From NCBI RefSeq assembly GCF_009296315.1, contig NZ_WHLY01000002.1, forward strand, positions 434,001-498,000: a stretch of DNA of 64,000 nucleotides. Direction: 5' to 3'. The stretch's first letter is position 1, and each line of letters starts with the position of its first letter. A program made the translations under genes and the position numbers. The stretch comes from Salmonirosea aquatica. GTDB lineage: Bacteria > Bacteroidota > Bacteroidia > Cytophagales > Spirosomataceae. The notes below the pieces were generated by a model. The model was not told the origin of the DNA. It saw only the letters and a program-made list of their open reading frames with translations, and made no database searches. Positions 1 to 7,494 of the stretch are shown piece by piece.

Positions 1-629
1 TGGGCATCACCACACTGAGCGACAAGATTTATCTGTTTACGATTCAGGATGACAACAGCGGAAATCATGTTTGGGGTACTTCGGGATTGGGGCAAAAAGT
101 AAAACTGGAACGGACGATTTTGAAACCCATCGTAAAAGCATCCCGGCTGAAAGCGGGTCACGAACCCATTACGGAATACGTCCTTTTTCCCTACCGAAAA
201 AATGAAGCCGGAAAACATTCCATCATTCCCGAAGCGGTACTCCGAATGGAATATCCTTTTGCCTACGCTTATCTGCAAGCGCAAAAACCAGCGCTTGACC
301 GTCGCGACAACGGCAAGCCCAATGCAGTGGCCTGGTACGCGTTCGGGCGGGCGCAAAGTTTGGATTCTTCCTTCGGGAAGAAAATTATTTTTTCTCCCAT
401 GAACCGGTTACCTAATTTCATACTCCACGAAAATCCCGAGGCTACCCTGTACTCGGGTTATTTTATCAAGTACGAGGGTGATTATCACAAGCTCCTACCC
501 CTGCTGAACTCTCAGGACATGGCCGAGTATATGGCCGTTGCGGGGCGGGATTTTCGAGGGGGCTGGAAAGGGTACAGTAAGAAAATTGTGGAGAATTTTC
601 GGTTGGATATCGCCGCGTTGAAGGATTGA
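1..629 (+). CDS. Adenine-specific DNA methyltransferase, C-terminal part (5' end outside window)
   Basis: The reading frame is open from the left edge, so only the last ~209 residues are visible and the catalytic NPPY part lies outside. What remains looks like the target-recognition end of a TaqI/Eco57I-type N6-adenine methylase. It has a long stretch around LQAQKPALDRRDNGK followed by AWYAFGRAQSLD, then KKIIFSPMNRLPNF, then LYSGYFI. It ends with a short-helix segment, LLNSQDMAEYM, and GGWKGYSKKIVENF, matching the usual family ending with an aromatic/Gly-rich turn before the last strand. Known role of the family: sequence-specific m6A methylation, alone or inside a restriction-modification protein (type IIG). 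Whether a nuclease is attached cannot be seen. hisB follows about 100 bp downstream on the same strand and is probably unrelated. Confidence 0.72.
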   Translation, partial: GITTLSDKIYLFTIQDDNSGNHVWGTSGLGQKVKLERTILKPIVKASRLKAGHEPITEYVLFPYRKNEAGKHSIIPEAVLRMEYPFAYAYLQAQKPALDRRDNGKPNAVAWYAFGRAQSLDSSFGKKIIFSPMNRLPNFILHENPEATLYSGYFIKYEGDYHKLLPLLNSQDMAEYMAVAGRDFRGGWKGYSKKIVENFRLDIAALKD

Positions 630-729
630 AAGCTCGGAAAACAAAATTTTGTCGCGCACAGGTACCGCCCCAGCCAGAATCTTTACCACCTTTGTGATTG
701 TATTATAAGCACTGGAATACCCTGACTAC

Positions 730-1854
730 ATGAGAAAAGTACTGTTCATCGACCGCGACGGCACGATCATCGTGGAGCCCATAAGCGACCAACAGGTCGA
801 TTCGCTGGAAAAATTGGAATTCCTGCCCAAAGCCATTTCCAACCTGCGGCGCATTGCCGAAGAAACTGACTACGAACTGGTGATGGTGACCAATCAGGAT
901 GGGCTGGGTACCGATTCGTTTCCCGAAGGTACCTTCTGGCCCGCTCACAATAAAATGATGCAAACGCTGGCGGGTGAAAATATTCATTTTGAAGCAGTAC
1001 TCATTGACCGTACTTTCCCTCACGAGCAGGCTCCTACCCGCAAGCCCGGAACCGGCCTGCTGACGGAATATATGAAAGGTACCTATGACCTGGCCAATAG
1101 CTACGTGATCGGTGACCGCCTCACCGATGTGCAACTGGCGGTCAATCTCGGAGCCAAAGCGTTGCTCATCGCGCCGAAACGTCCCGCTGAGGGAATTTCA
1201 GAAGAAATGAATTCAGCGATTGCCCTGGTTACCGACGACTGGGATACGATTTTCGAAAAACTAAAACTACCCGCCCGTACGGCGATCGTACAGCGCAACA
1301 CCAAAGAAACCGAAATCAGTGTTCGGCTGAACCTGGATGGTACCGGTCAGTCGGCCATGCAGACGGGCCTGGGTTTTTTCGACCACATGCTCGACCAACT
1401 CGCCCGGCACTCGGGCGCCGACCTGGCCATTACGGTAAAAGGCGACCTGCACATCGACGAACACCATACCATCGAGGATACCGCTCTGGCCTTGGGCGAA
1501 GCCTACCGACAGGCGCTGGGTGACAAGCGCGGCATCAGCCGTTATGGCTTCCTGCTGCCGATGGATGAAGCCCTGGCTCAGGTTGCTATTGATTTTTCGG
1601 GAAGGCCCTGGTTGGTGTGGGAAGCCGAGTTCCGGCGGGAGAAAATCGGCGAGATGCCCACCGAAATGTTCTACCATTTTTTCAAGTCCTTTTCCGACGC
1701 CTCGCTCTGTAACCTGAATATCAAAGTAGAAGGTCAGAACGAGCACCACAAGATCGAAGCTATTTTCAAGGCCTTCGCAAAAGCCATCAAAATGGCGGTG
1801 CAGCGCGATATCAAGTCCCTGGATGTCTTGCCCTCTACCAAGGGAGTATTATAA
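730..1854 (+). CDS. hisB: Bifunctional histidinol-phosphatase / imidazoleglycerol-phosphate dehydratase HisB
   Basis: This is a 374-residue two-domain enzyme of histidine biosynthesis. Residues 1-175 are a HAD phosphatase with the nucleophile motif DRDGT (Asp8, Asp10) and GDRLTD at 128-133. Residues ~183-374 are the IGP dehydratase with both manganese motifs, DEHHTIED near 243-250 and [12 protein letters not shown] near 337. The cysteines of the zinc loop in E. coli HisB are absent: the equivalent stretch reads [13 protein letters not shown]. This is seen in Bacteroidota-type HisB, so the phosphatase half probably works without that zinc. The gene stands alone here, with no other his genes next to it. 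The ATG is preceded by about 100 bp with no convincing ribosome-binding site, as usual in this phylum. Confidence 0.95.
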   Translation: MRKVLFIDRDGTIIVEPISDQQVDSLEKLEFLPKAISNLRRIAEETDYELVMVTNQDGLGTDSFPEGTFWPAHNKMMQTLAGENIHFEAVLIDRTFPHEQAPTRKPGTGLLTEYMKGTYDLANSYVIGDRLTDVQLAVNLGAKALLIAPKRPAEGISEEMNSAIALVTDDWDTIFEKLKLPARTAIVQRNTKETEISVRLNLDGTGQSAMQTGLGFFDHMLDQLARHSGADLAITVKGDLHIDEHHTIEDTALALGEAYRQALGDKRGISRYGFLLPMDEALAQVAIDFSGRPWLVWEAEFRREKIGEMPTEMFYHFFKSFSDASLCNLNIKVEGQNEHHKIEAIFKAFAKAIKMAVQRDIKSLDVLPSTKGVL

Positions 1855-1868
1855 ATTTTTGAGAAAGA

Positions 1869-1900
1869 TTGCTCTGCTCGTGTTTCCGTTTGTATTTTTG
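1869..1900 (+). promoter_or_regulatory. Bacteroidota-type promoter for small membrane protein
   Basis: A TTG at 1869-1871 lies 21 bp upstream of TATTTTTG at 1893-1900, a perfect match to the Bacteroidota -33/-7 pattern (TTG, TAnnTTTG). It lies 36 bp before the ATG at 1937 and just after the hisB stop, so it would give a short leader. Confidence 0.5.
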
Positions 1901-1936
1901 CACAAAACAAAATCATCCCACAAAAGTACTCGCCTT

Positions 1937-2056
1937 ATGTTCATGAATATCGTTGCCCTCGTGTTCTATACCCTACTTTTAGGTTCTGCTTTTATAGTAG
2001 GTCGATGGCTGGAAAGACACGAAAAAGGCTACAAACGCCCAAACTACCGGGATTAA
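1937..2056 (+). CDS. Small single-pass membrane protein (39 aa)
   Basis: This is a short gene with a promoter match in front. The product begins MFMNIVALVFYTLLLG, continues as one hydrophobic helix of about 20 residues and ends in a charged tail rich in Arg, Lys and His (ERHEKGYKRPNYRD). The predicted topology is N-out/C-in by the positive-inside rule (inference). The reading frame is open further upstream, but that part overlaps the hisB end and the promoter, so ATG 1937 (or ATG 1943) is the better start. I do not recognise the family. Size and shape resemble small subunits or regulators of larger membrane complexes, but no partner is evident next to it. Confidence 0.5.
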   Translation: MFMNIVALVFYTLLLGSAFIVGRWLERHEKGYKRPNYRD

Positions 2057-2114
2057 CGGGAACAATTTGGGGTTTCTGTTCGTTGTGTTGTCTGGAAAAA
2101 ATACCTGAATTACC

Positions 2115-2420
2115 ATGAAACACGTACTATATGCCTTCCTGATAAGCATATGCGTCATGAGCAGCATTGCGAATGGCAAAAAGTACGTTTTTGAGGGTGA
2201 TTCTGTGGTGGCCGAGAACTGCGAAGCACCCGATTCCGACGAAAGCGACACCACGCTGGATTTCTCCCTTTTTACTTCGGAAGCTGGCCATACGGCCACT
2301 TTTTTACTTTCTGACATTTGCCTGATCAATCCGTTCAGGTACCTATCCAAGTCATTTTCTCCAATCGATTTGGATTATTTCTCCCCCCCACCCAATTCTT
2401 TTTGCCCCGTTTTATCCTAA
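2115..2420 (+). CDS. Small exported protein of unknown function (101 aa)
   Basis: The product starts with a typical signal peptide (MKHVLYAFLISICVMSSIANG, cleavage likely after ANG). The mature part is acidic (EAPDSDESDTTLDF) and ends with a proline-rich tail, YFSPPPNSFCPVLS, containing a run of seven C bases in the DNA. It is probably periplasmic or surface-exposed. Length and the Pro-rich end recall short exported proteins near metal-efflux genes in Bacteroidota, but no such genes lie next to it, so the function is unknown. It lies 58 bp after the small membrane protein and may be co-transcribed with it. Confidence 0.45.
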   Translation: MKHVLYAFLISICVMSSIANGKKYVFEGDSVVAENCEAPDSDESDTTLDFSLFTSEAGHTATFLLSDICLINPFRYLSKSFSPIDLDYFSPPPNSFCPVLS

Positions 2421-2641
2421 GGGAAAGCGTTCTTCTTACCCTGGTTATCTGCTGTGACCGGATCGCCTGATCCTATCATTTCCATTGCCTTAGGGCATGC
2501 ATCTTACAGCGGATTTTTAGGCTAATTACTTCGTATTTTTTTTTTAACTTTCCAGGATTCGTTTCGCAGGTGAAATGAGGTAGATCTTTGATTTCCAATT
2601 CTTATTACTATTTATTTTATAAACTAAATCAGCTACATAAA

Positions 2642-3289
2642 ATGCCTCAGTCGTATCATCAATTGTTCGATAATAACGTAAAATGGGTAGATCAGATGAA
2701 CCAGGAAGATCCTGACTTTTTCCATCGGTTAGCCAATGGACAGAGTCCGAATTTTCTATGGATAGGATGTGCCGACAGCCGGGTGCCTGCCAATCAAATC
2801 ACCGGCACCGCCCCCGGCGATGTTTTCGTTCACCGAAACATCGCCAATATGGTCATCCACACGGACATGAGTATGCTGAGTGTGCTGGATTATTCTGTCA
2901 ATGTATTGGGAGTGAAGCATATTATCGTGTGTGGGCATTATGGATGTGGGGGAGTCAACGCCGCGATGGGAAACAAATCGGTCGGCCTGATCGATAACTG
3001 GCTGCGCCACATCAAGGATGTGTATCGTCTGCATCGGGAAGAGCTAGATGCTATCGAGGACATGACCGCACGGAGTAATCGCTTTGTGGAATTGAATGTG
3101 ATCGAACAGTCCCTCGACCTGTGCAAGACTTCCATCGTTCAAAACGCCTGGAAGCAGGGGCAATTTCTGGAAATACATGGCATCGTGTACGATGTGGCCA
3201 ATGGTCTGCTCAAAGACCTCAATGTGCCGACGAGCAGCACCAAAGATATGGAGCAAGTGTATATTCTGGACCCTAAGGGAGCCGCCTGA
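2642..3289 (+). CDS. can: Beta-class carbonic anhydrase
   Basis: This 215-residue zinc enzyme interconverts CO2 and bicarbonate in the cytoplasm. The zinc ligands and catalytic dyad are visible: CADSR (Cys43, Asp45, Arg47) and CGHYGCGG (His99, Cys102), with the supporting motifs VFVHRNIANM and LDYSVNVLG. ATG 2642 was chosen because an upstream in-frame TTG adds only Ser/Tyr-rich residues not typical of the family. The SulP transporter gene begins 55 bp downstream. Carbonic anhydrase-SulP pairs are a known arrangement, so the two probably act together in bicarbonate uptake and fixation (inference). Confidence 0.95.
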   Translation: MPQSYHQLFDNNVKWVDQMNQEDPDFFHRLANGQSPNFLWIGCADSRVPANQITGTAPGDVFVHRNIANMVIHTDMSMLSVLDYSVNVLGVKHIIVCGHYGCGGVNAAMGNKSVGLIDNWLRHIKDVYRLHREELDAIEDMTARSNRFVELNVIEQSLDLCKTSIVQNAWKQGQFLEIHGIVYDVANGLLKDLNVPTSSTKDMEQVYILDPKGAA

Positions 3290-3344
3290 CATCCCTATTT
3301 TCCGATTCGACCAGTCAAGAAAAATTCACACAAGCAAGCCAAGT

Positions 3345-4922
3345 ATGTCTGAAGTCAAGAAAAATCTATTTGCCAATTTAAAGTCCGATCTTCCCGCCGG
3401 GCTGGTCGTCTCCCTTGTGGCCCTACCTTTGTGCCTGGGGATTGCCTTAGCCTCCACGGGGCGTCCTGACCTTCTGTTCTCTGGAATAATTGCGGGTATC
3501 GTCGGGGGCATCGTCGTAGGCTTTGTAAGTGGTTCGCCCCTGGGAGTATCGGGGCCAGCGGCGGGCTTGGTAGTCATCGTGCTTGGAGCCCTGGAATCAC
3601 TAGGCAGTTTTGAGGCTTTTCTGCTGGCGGTGGTGCTGGCCGGTGTGATCCAGATCGTTGCGGGTTTTCTGAACGCGGGGATCATCGGCTACTATTTTCC
3701 TTCGTCGGTGATCAAGGGTATGCTGGCAGCAATCGGCATCACACTTATCCTTAAGGAAATCCCACACGCATTCGGTTACGACAAGGATTTTTTTGGAGAT
3801 GACGCTTTCACGCAGTTCGACGGTCATAACACCTTCACTGAAATTTACTATTCGATTCGTTACAGCCATACAGGCGCCATCATCATTTCTCTGGTTTCGC
3901 TGGGACTCCTGATTCTGTTCGAGCGGCCCTTCATGAAGAAAATCCAGTTGTTCAGGTTTCTGCCAGGTGCGCTTTTCGTGGTGGTGCTGGGCGTCGTACT
4001 CAATAAGTTATTCCCGGCATTACAACCCGAATGGGCATTGCGGGGCGAGCACCTCGTACAACTGCCGGTGGCTTCCAATGCGCAGGAATTTCTCAGTTTC
4101 TTTACGCTTCCCGACTTTTCGGCTTTCACCAACCCCCATGTGTATACCGTGGCTTTTACATTGGCCATCGTAGCCAGCTTGGAAACCCTCCTTTGTGTGG
4201 AGGCAACGGACAAGCTCGATCCCTACAAACGTAATACACCCACTAACCGGGAACTCAAGGCTCAGGGAATCGGAAACGTAGTCTCGGGGCTTATTGGAGG
4301 GCTGCCCATTACTCAGGTAATCGTGCGAAGTTCTGCCAATATCAGTTCGGGGGGGAAAACCAAACTCTCCACTATTTTTCACGGTCTTATCCTGCTCGTC
4401 ACCGTCATCTTCATTCCCTACTACATGAACATGATCCCGCTCGCTTCTTTGGCGGCCATCCTGCTGCTGGTAGGCTATAAACTGTCGAAGGTGTCGCTCT
4501 ACAGGAATATGTATAAACTCGGTTGGGAGCAGTTCATCCCCTTCATCGTTACCATTTTGGCCATTCTGATGACCGATCTGCTGAGAGGTATTGCCATTGG
4601 TATGGTGGTAGCGATTTACTACATTCTGCGCAAGAATTATAGACACTCTTACTATTACAAGAAAGAAAAGCACCAGCAAGGCGATGTCATTACGCTCCAG
4701 CTGTCCGAAGAGGTAACTTTTCTAAACAAGGGCAGCATTGATCATACCCTGCAGAATCTGCCCCATAACTCGACAGTAGTCATCGACGGTTCCAAATCAT
4801 TGGATATTGATTACGATGTACTGGAAATCATCCAGGACTTTAAGAATCATACCGCTCCTTCACGCAACATCACCGTTAAAACGAAGAATATCAAAGGCGT
4901 GGAAGTTACGGGTGGGCATTGA
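3345..4922 (+). CDS. SulP-family anion transporter with STAS domain (probable bicarbonate transporter)
   Basis: This is a 525-residue inner-membrane transporter with about 12-14 hydrophobic segments up to residue ~435 and a C-terminal cytoplasmic STAS-like domain (~445-525). Family hallmarks include the N-terminal DLPAGLVVSLVALPLCLGIA, SPLGVSGPAAGL, and ITQVIVRSSANISSGGKTK near the middle. SulP proteins move sulfate, bicarbonate or other anions. The carbonic anhydrase just upstream favours bicarbonate here (inference from context). The ATG at 3345 (MSEVKK) replaces a longer frame that would overlap the anhydrase gene. A strong hairpin follows the stop codon. Confidence 0.9.
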   Translation: MSEVKKNLFANLKSDLPAGLVVSLVALPLCLGIALASTGRPDLLFSGIIAGIVGGIVVGFVSGSPLGVSGPAAGLVVIVLGALESLGSFEAFLLAVVLAGVIQIVAGFLNAGIIGYYFPSSVIKGMLAAIGITLILKEIPHAFGYDKDFFGDDAFTQFDGHNTFTEIYYSIRYSHTGAIIISLVSLGLLILFERPFMKKIQLFRFLPGALFVVVLGVVLNKLFPALQPEWALRGEHLVQLPVASNAQEFLSFFTLPDFSAFTNPHVYTVAFTLAIVASLETLLCVEATDKLDPYKRNTPTNRELKAQGIGNVVSGLIGGLPITQVIVRSSANISSGGKTKLSTIFHGLILLVTVIFIPYYMNMIPLASLAAILLLVGYKLSKVSLYRNMYKLGWEQFIPFIVTILAILMTDLLRGIAIGMVVAIYYILRKNYRHSYYYKKEKHQQGDVITLQLSEEVTFLNKGSIDHTLQNLPHNSTVVIDGSKSLDIDYDVLEIIQDFKNHTAPSRNITVKTKNIKGVEVTGGH

Positions 4923-4966
4923 GGAATAAGATGTAGTACTAACAAGCGGTGCGCCCCTACCCGATG

Positions 4967-5007
4967 ACAGCGAGCGTTCGTCTCTAATGGAGCCGAACGC
5001 TCGCTGT
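4967..5007. terminator. Convergent-gene hairpin terminator
   Basis: This is a perfect 14-bp inverted repeat (ACAGCGAGCGTTCG / CGAACGCTCGCTGT) with a 13-nt loop. It sits between the ends of the SulP gene (plus) and the TonB receptor gene (minus). There is only a weak A/T tail, but position and symmetry fit a bidirectional terminator. Confidence 0.7.
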
Positions 5008-5024
5008 ATTAAAACCAATCTGCT

Positions 5025-7313
5025 CTATTTCAGATAGTACGTCAAGGCCAGGCGGGCGAAGAAAGGACTACCGGCAGTGAAGTGGATTTCTTCCACGGGT
5101 TGGGTTTCGTTTTTCAGGCGGCTCTCGGTAGCAAATTGCGTCTCTTTCCATTCGGTATTGAAAATATTCAGGATGGAAAGTCCTAGGTTGTACCTTTTCT
5201 GGGTGTAATTCAGCTGCGCGTCGGCTATAAAGTACCCCTTCGCCACGATGCTGTTGTCCTCATTGGCGGGACGGTCGCCCATATACCGGTACCGCAACGA
5301 TCCGTTCCAGCCCGTGGGTTTGCGGAAGGTGAGCCCACCGGTGGAGGTACTCCGCGGAGCCAGGGGAATGTAATTCATGCCCACTTCCTCGTCCACCGAG
5401 CGAGGATTGGTGACGTTGACATCGGTATCGAAATACAGGTACCTTCCGATCTGATAACGTACTGAAAGATCGATCCCCTGCCGCACGGTCCGGCCACTGG
5501 GTTCCACTACCCCCTCATCACCTACATACACAAATTCCTGCTTCAGCCATAGGTACCACGCGGCGGCATTGATGTATAGCTTGGGAAAAGGCTTCCAGTT
5601 GATTCCTAAATCGGTACCATAGCCAGGGGGCAGAATGTCTTTGCCACCCTGCGGTACCACCACCCGGACATCGTTGGAATGAAAACCTTTCCCGGTATTG
5701 AGGTATAGTTGGATATTACGGAAAGGTGTGTAGTACAGGTTTACTTTGGGAGAAACTATTCCGGCCCCAACCGACCCCAGGGTACCTGACAGCAAATTAT
5801 CATACTTGTTTTGGAAGTAATCGTAGCGTAGCCCGGCATTCAGACTCAGGCTATTACTGAACGTAAACGTCTCACTCACAAAAGCCCCGATGCTGGCTTC
5901 ATTGATATCGCCCAGCTGCAATGGGTCGGTCACGATGGTACGGTTTACCGTTCGTGAAAGCTCCGTGTTGTCGGTCAGGTCCTGGCGGTAGTTGACGCCC
6001 GCGCTGAATTCGGCGGGGGTATTGCCCCAGTAGGCCGTTTTGGTATAGCTACCGTTGTACCCGAACAGATTTCGATTTTCCTTCTGCCGAATCTGGTCGC
6101 CATTGATGGGATCATTCAGGAAAAAAGTAAAATTGGAATACAGTTCAAACTGATAATGGGAATAATACACCTGATTTTTCAGCAGACCTCCACCGGGCGT
6201 TTGGGTGGTCAATTGCAAGTTGGCATTGGTGCGGGACGTTAGCCCGCCTTCAGTATCGTCGATAGCTCCATAGTGTGAAATTAGTCCCGCGGCGACAGCC
6301 CGGTCGGGGATCTGGCCCGAATGGTTCCACTTGGACCAGAAATGGGACAGCGAAGCCGTGAGGTAGGATCGTTCCTTGATCCGGATGTTGTACTTGGCCA
6401 GACCGTTTATTCGCTTAAAATGCTGGGGTGAATCGAAATAGCTGTTGCTGAAATTATATTCACCGGCTACGTAAGCCGATTCGCCTTTTTCTTTTTTTGC
6501 GGCACTAAGTAGATCCAAAGCCCCCACCGCCCGGTAGGTGTCAAATTGCCCTACTTCGGCCTTGACAAAACTTCGGTCCAGTACATCCCGGGTTCGGAAG
6601 TCTACCCACCCGGCCGTGGCAAAGTCACCTTTATCCACGGTATAGGGGCCTTTTTTGAAATCCACCCGATCGATGAGTTCAGGAATGATGAAATGCAGGT
6701 CAGCATAGCCCTGCCCGTGGGCATGCGAAACCATGTTAACGGGCATCCCGTCGGCAGAAATATTGATGTCGGTGCCATGGTCGATATCGAAGCCCCGCAG
6801 GAAGATTTGCTCGGCTTTCCCACCTCCGGCGTGTTGGCCGATGAACAGCCCCGGCACAATACGAAGTACCTCCTGAGAATTCTGAATGGGCCGTACGTTG
6901 ATGTCAATCTGACTGATGGTTTGCTGAGCATGAGCCATGGGAGCCTGCACACTTACCTCCGACAACTCCACCGTGCCCGATTTCATGAGCACGTCCAGCA
7001 GGGTACTTTCGCCGTCGCGGATCGTGAAGGATTTCTGCATTAATTCAAAACCCACATAGGTGACGCTCAGCGAGTAATTACCGGGATCCAGGTTTCGGAT
7101 TTTGAATTCACCGAGCGTGTTCGTAATAGTCGAGATTCCCAGTTTTTCAATCGTAACCGTGGCCCCTTTTAAAGGTACCCTGGTATCCTGGTCATACACA
7201 AAACCATTCAATGTGCCAGTATGGGCAAAAACTTGTAGACTGGCAAGAACCACCAACCAGGAAAGGAAGAAGCTCTTTTTAATTCTACGGCGAGTTTCGT
7301 AAATTATTTTCAT
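5025..7313 (-). CDS. TonB-dependent outer-membrane receptor with N-terminal carboxypeptidase-like domain
   Basis: This 762-residue outer-membrane receptor has a signal peptide ending near VFAHTG. A carboxypeptidase-regulatory-like beta-sandwich covers ~35-115 (LNGFVYDQDTRVPLKGATV). The plug covers ~125-240 (IFLRGFDIDHGTD, HAHGQGYADLHFIIPE) and the barrel runs to the terminal LALTYYLK. The plug is His/Asp-rich, which suggests a metal or metal complex as cargo, but the substrate cannot be read from sequence. It is about 180 bp downstream of a B12-dependent mutase gene on the same strand, and that gap may hold a structured leader. It ends at a shared convergent terminator. Confidence 0.9.
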   Translation of the reverse strand: MKIIYETRRRIKKSFFLSWLVVLASLQVFAHTGTLNGFVYDQDTRVPLKGATVTIEKLGISTITNTLGEFKIRNLDPGNYSLSVTYVGFELMQKSFTIRDGESTLLDVLMKSGTVELSEVSVQAPMAHAQQTISQIDINVRPIQNSQEVLRIVPGLFIGQHAGGGKAEQIFLRGFDIDHGTDINISADGMPVNMVSHAHGQGYADLHFIIPELIDRVDFKKGPYTVDKGDFATAGWVDFRTRDVLDRSFVKAEVGQFDTYRAVGALDLLSAAKKEKGESAYVAGEYNFSNSYFDSPQHFKRINGLAKYNIRIKERSYLTASLSHFWSKWNHSGQIPDRAVAAGLISHYGAIDDTEGGLTSRTNANLQLTTQTPGGGLLKNQVYYSHYQFELYSNFTFFLNDPINGDQIRQKENRNLFGYNGSYTKTAYWGNTPAEFSAGVNYRQDLTDNTELSRTVNRTIVTDPLQLGDINEASIGAFVSETFTFSNSLSLNAGLRYDYFQNKYDNLLSGTLGSVGAGIVSPKVNLYYTPFRNIQLYLNTGKGFHSNDVRVVVPQGGKDILPPGYGTDLGINWKPFPKLYINAAAWYLWLKQEFVYVGDEGVVEPSGRTVRQGIDLSVRYQIGRYLYFDTDVNVTNPRSVDEEVGMNYIPLAPRSTSTGGLTFRKPTGWNGSLRYRYMGDRPANEDNSIVAKGYFIADAQLNYTQKRYNLGLSILNIFNTEWKETQFATESRLKNETQPVEEIHFTAGSPFFARLALTYYLK

Positions 7314-7480
7314 ATATCGGTTTTTGGCGGTTCAGGCTGGTTAACGAAGAAAGCACCAGGCAGGCAGACGATTTGAGCATCCTGATAAAAGAAACATACC
7401 CGCACCAAGCGCGAGTTACCCTCCGAATGTCTAGCTGATAAGGTACAGTATGTTATATACGACTCTGCGAGCAAGAAAGA
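7314..7480 (-). promoter_or_regulatory. Possible structured 5' leader of the TonB receptor gene
   Basis: This is a non-coding stretch between the mutase stop and the receptor start. Read on the minus strand it contains a stable hairpin (ACUCGCGC, loop UUG, GUGCGGGU; plus-strand 7398-7416) and a second GGU/ACC-type stem near 7343-7362. Its position before a TonB receptor resembles metabolite-sensing leaders such as cobalamin riboswitches. However, the conserved B12-box sequences could not be matched confidently, so this is a candidate only. Confidence 0.2.
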
Positions 7481-7494
7481 TTAAGGAGGGTACC

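Noticed and set aside
1-629. Idea that this methyltransferase modifies GGTACC
   Set aside because: It is tempting given the abundance of that palindrome, but target specificity cannot be read from the fragment, and restriction sites are usually depleted rather than enriched.
1267-1749. Long open frame opposite hisB
   Set aside because: It is antisense to a clearly conserved gene with all motifs intact and shows no recognisable protein features.
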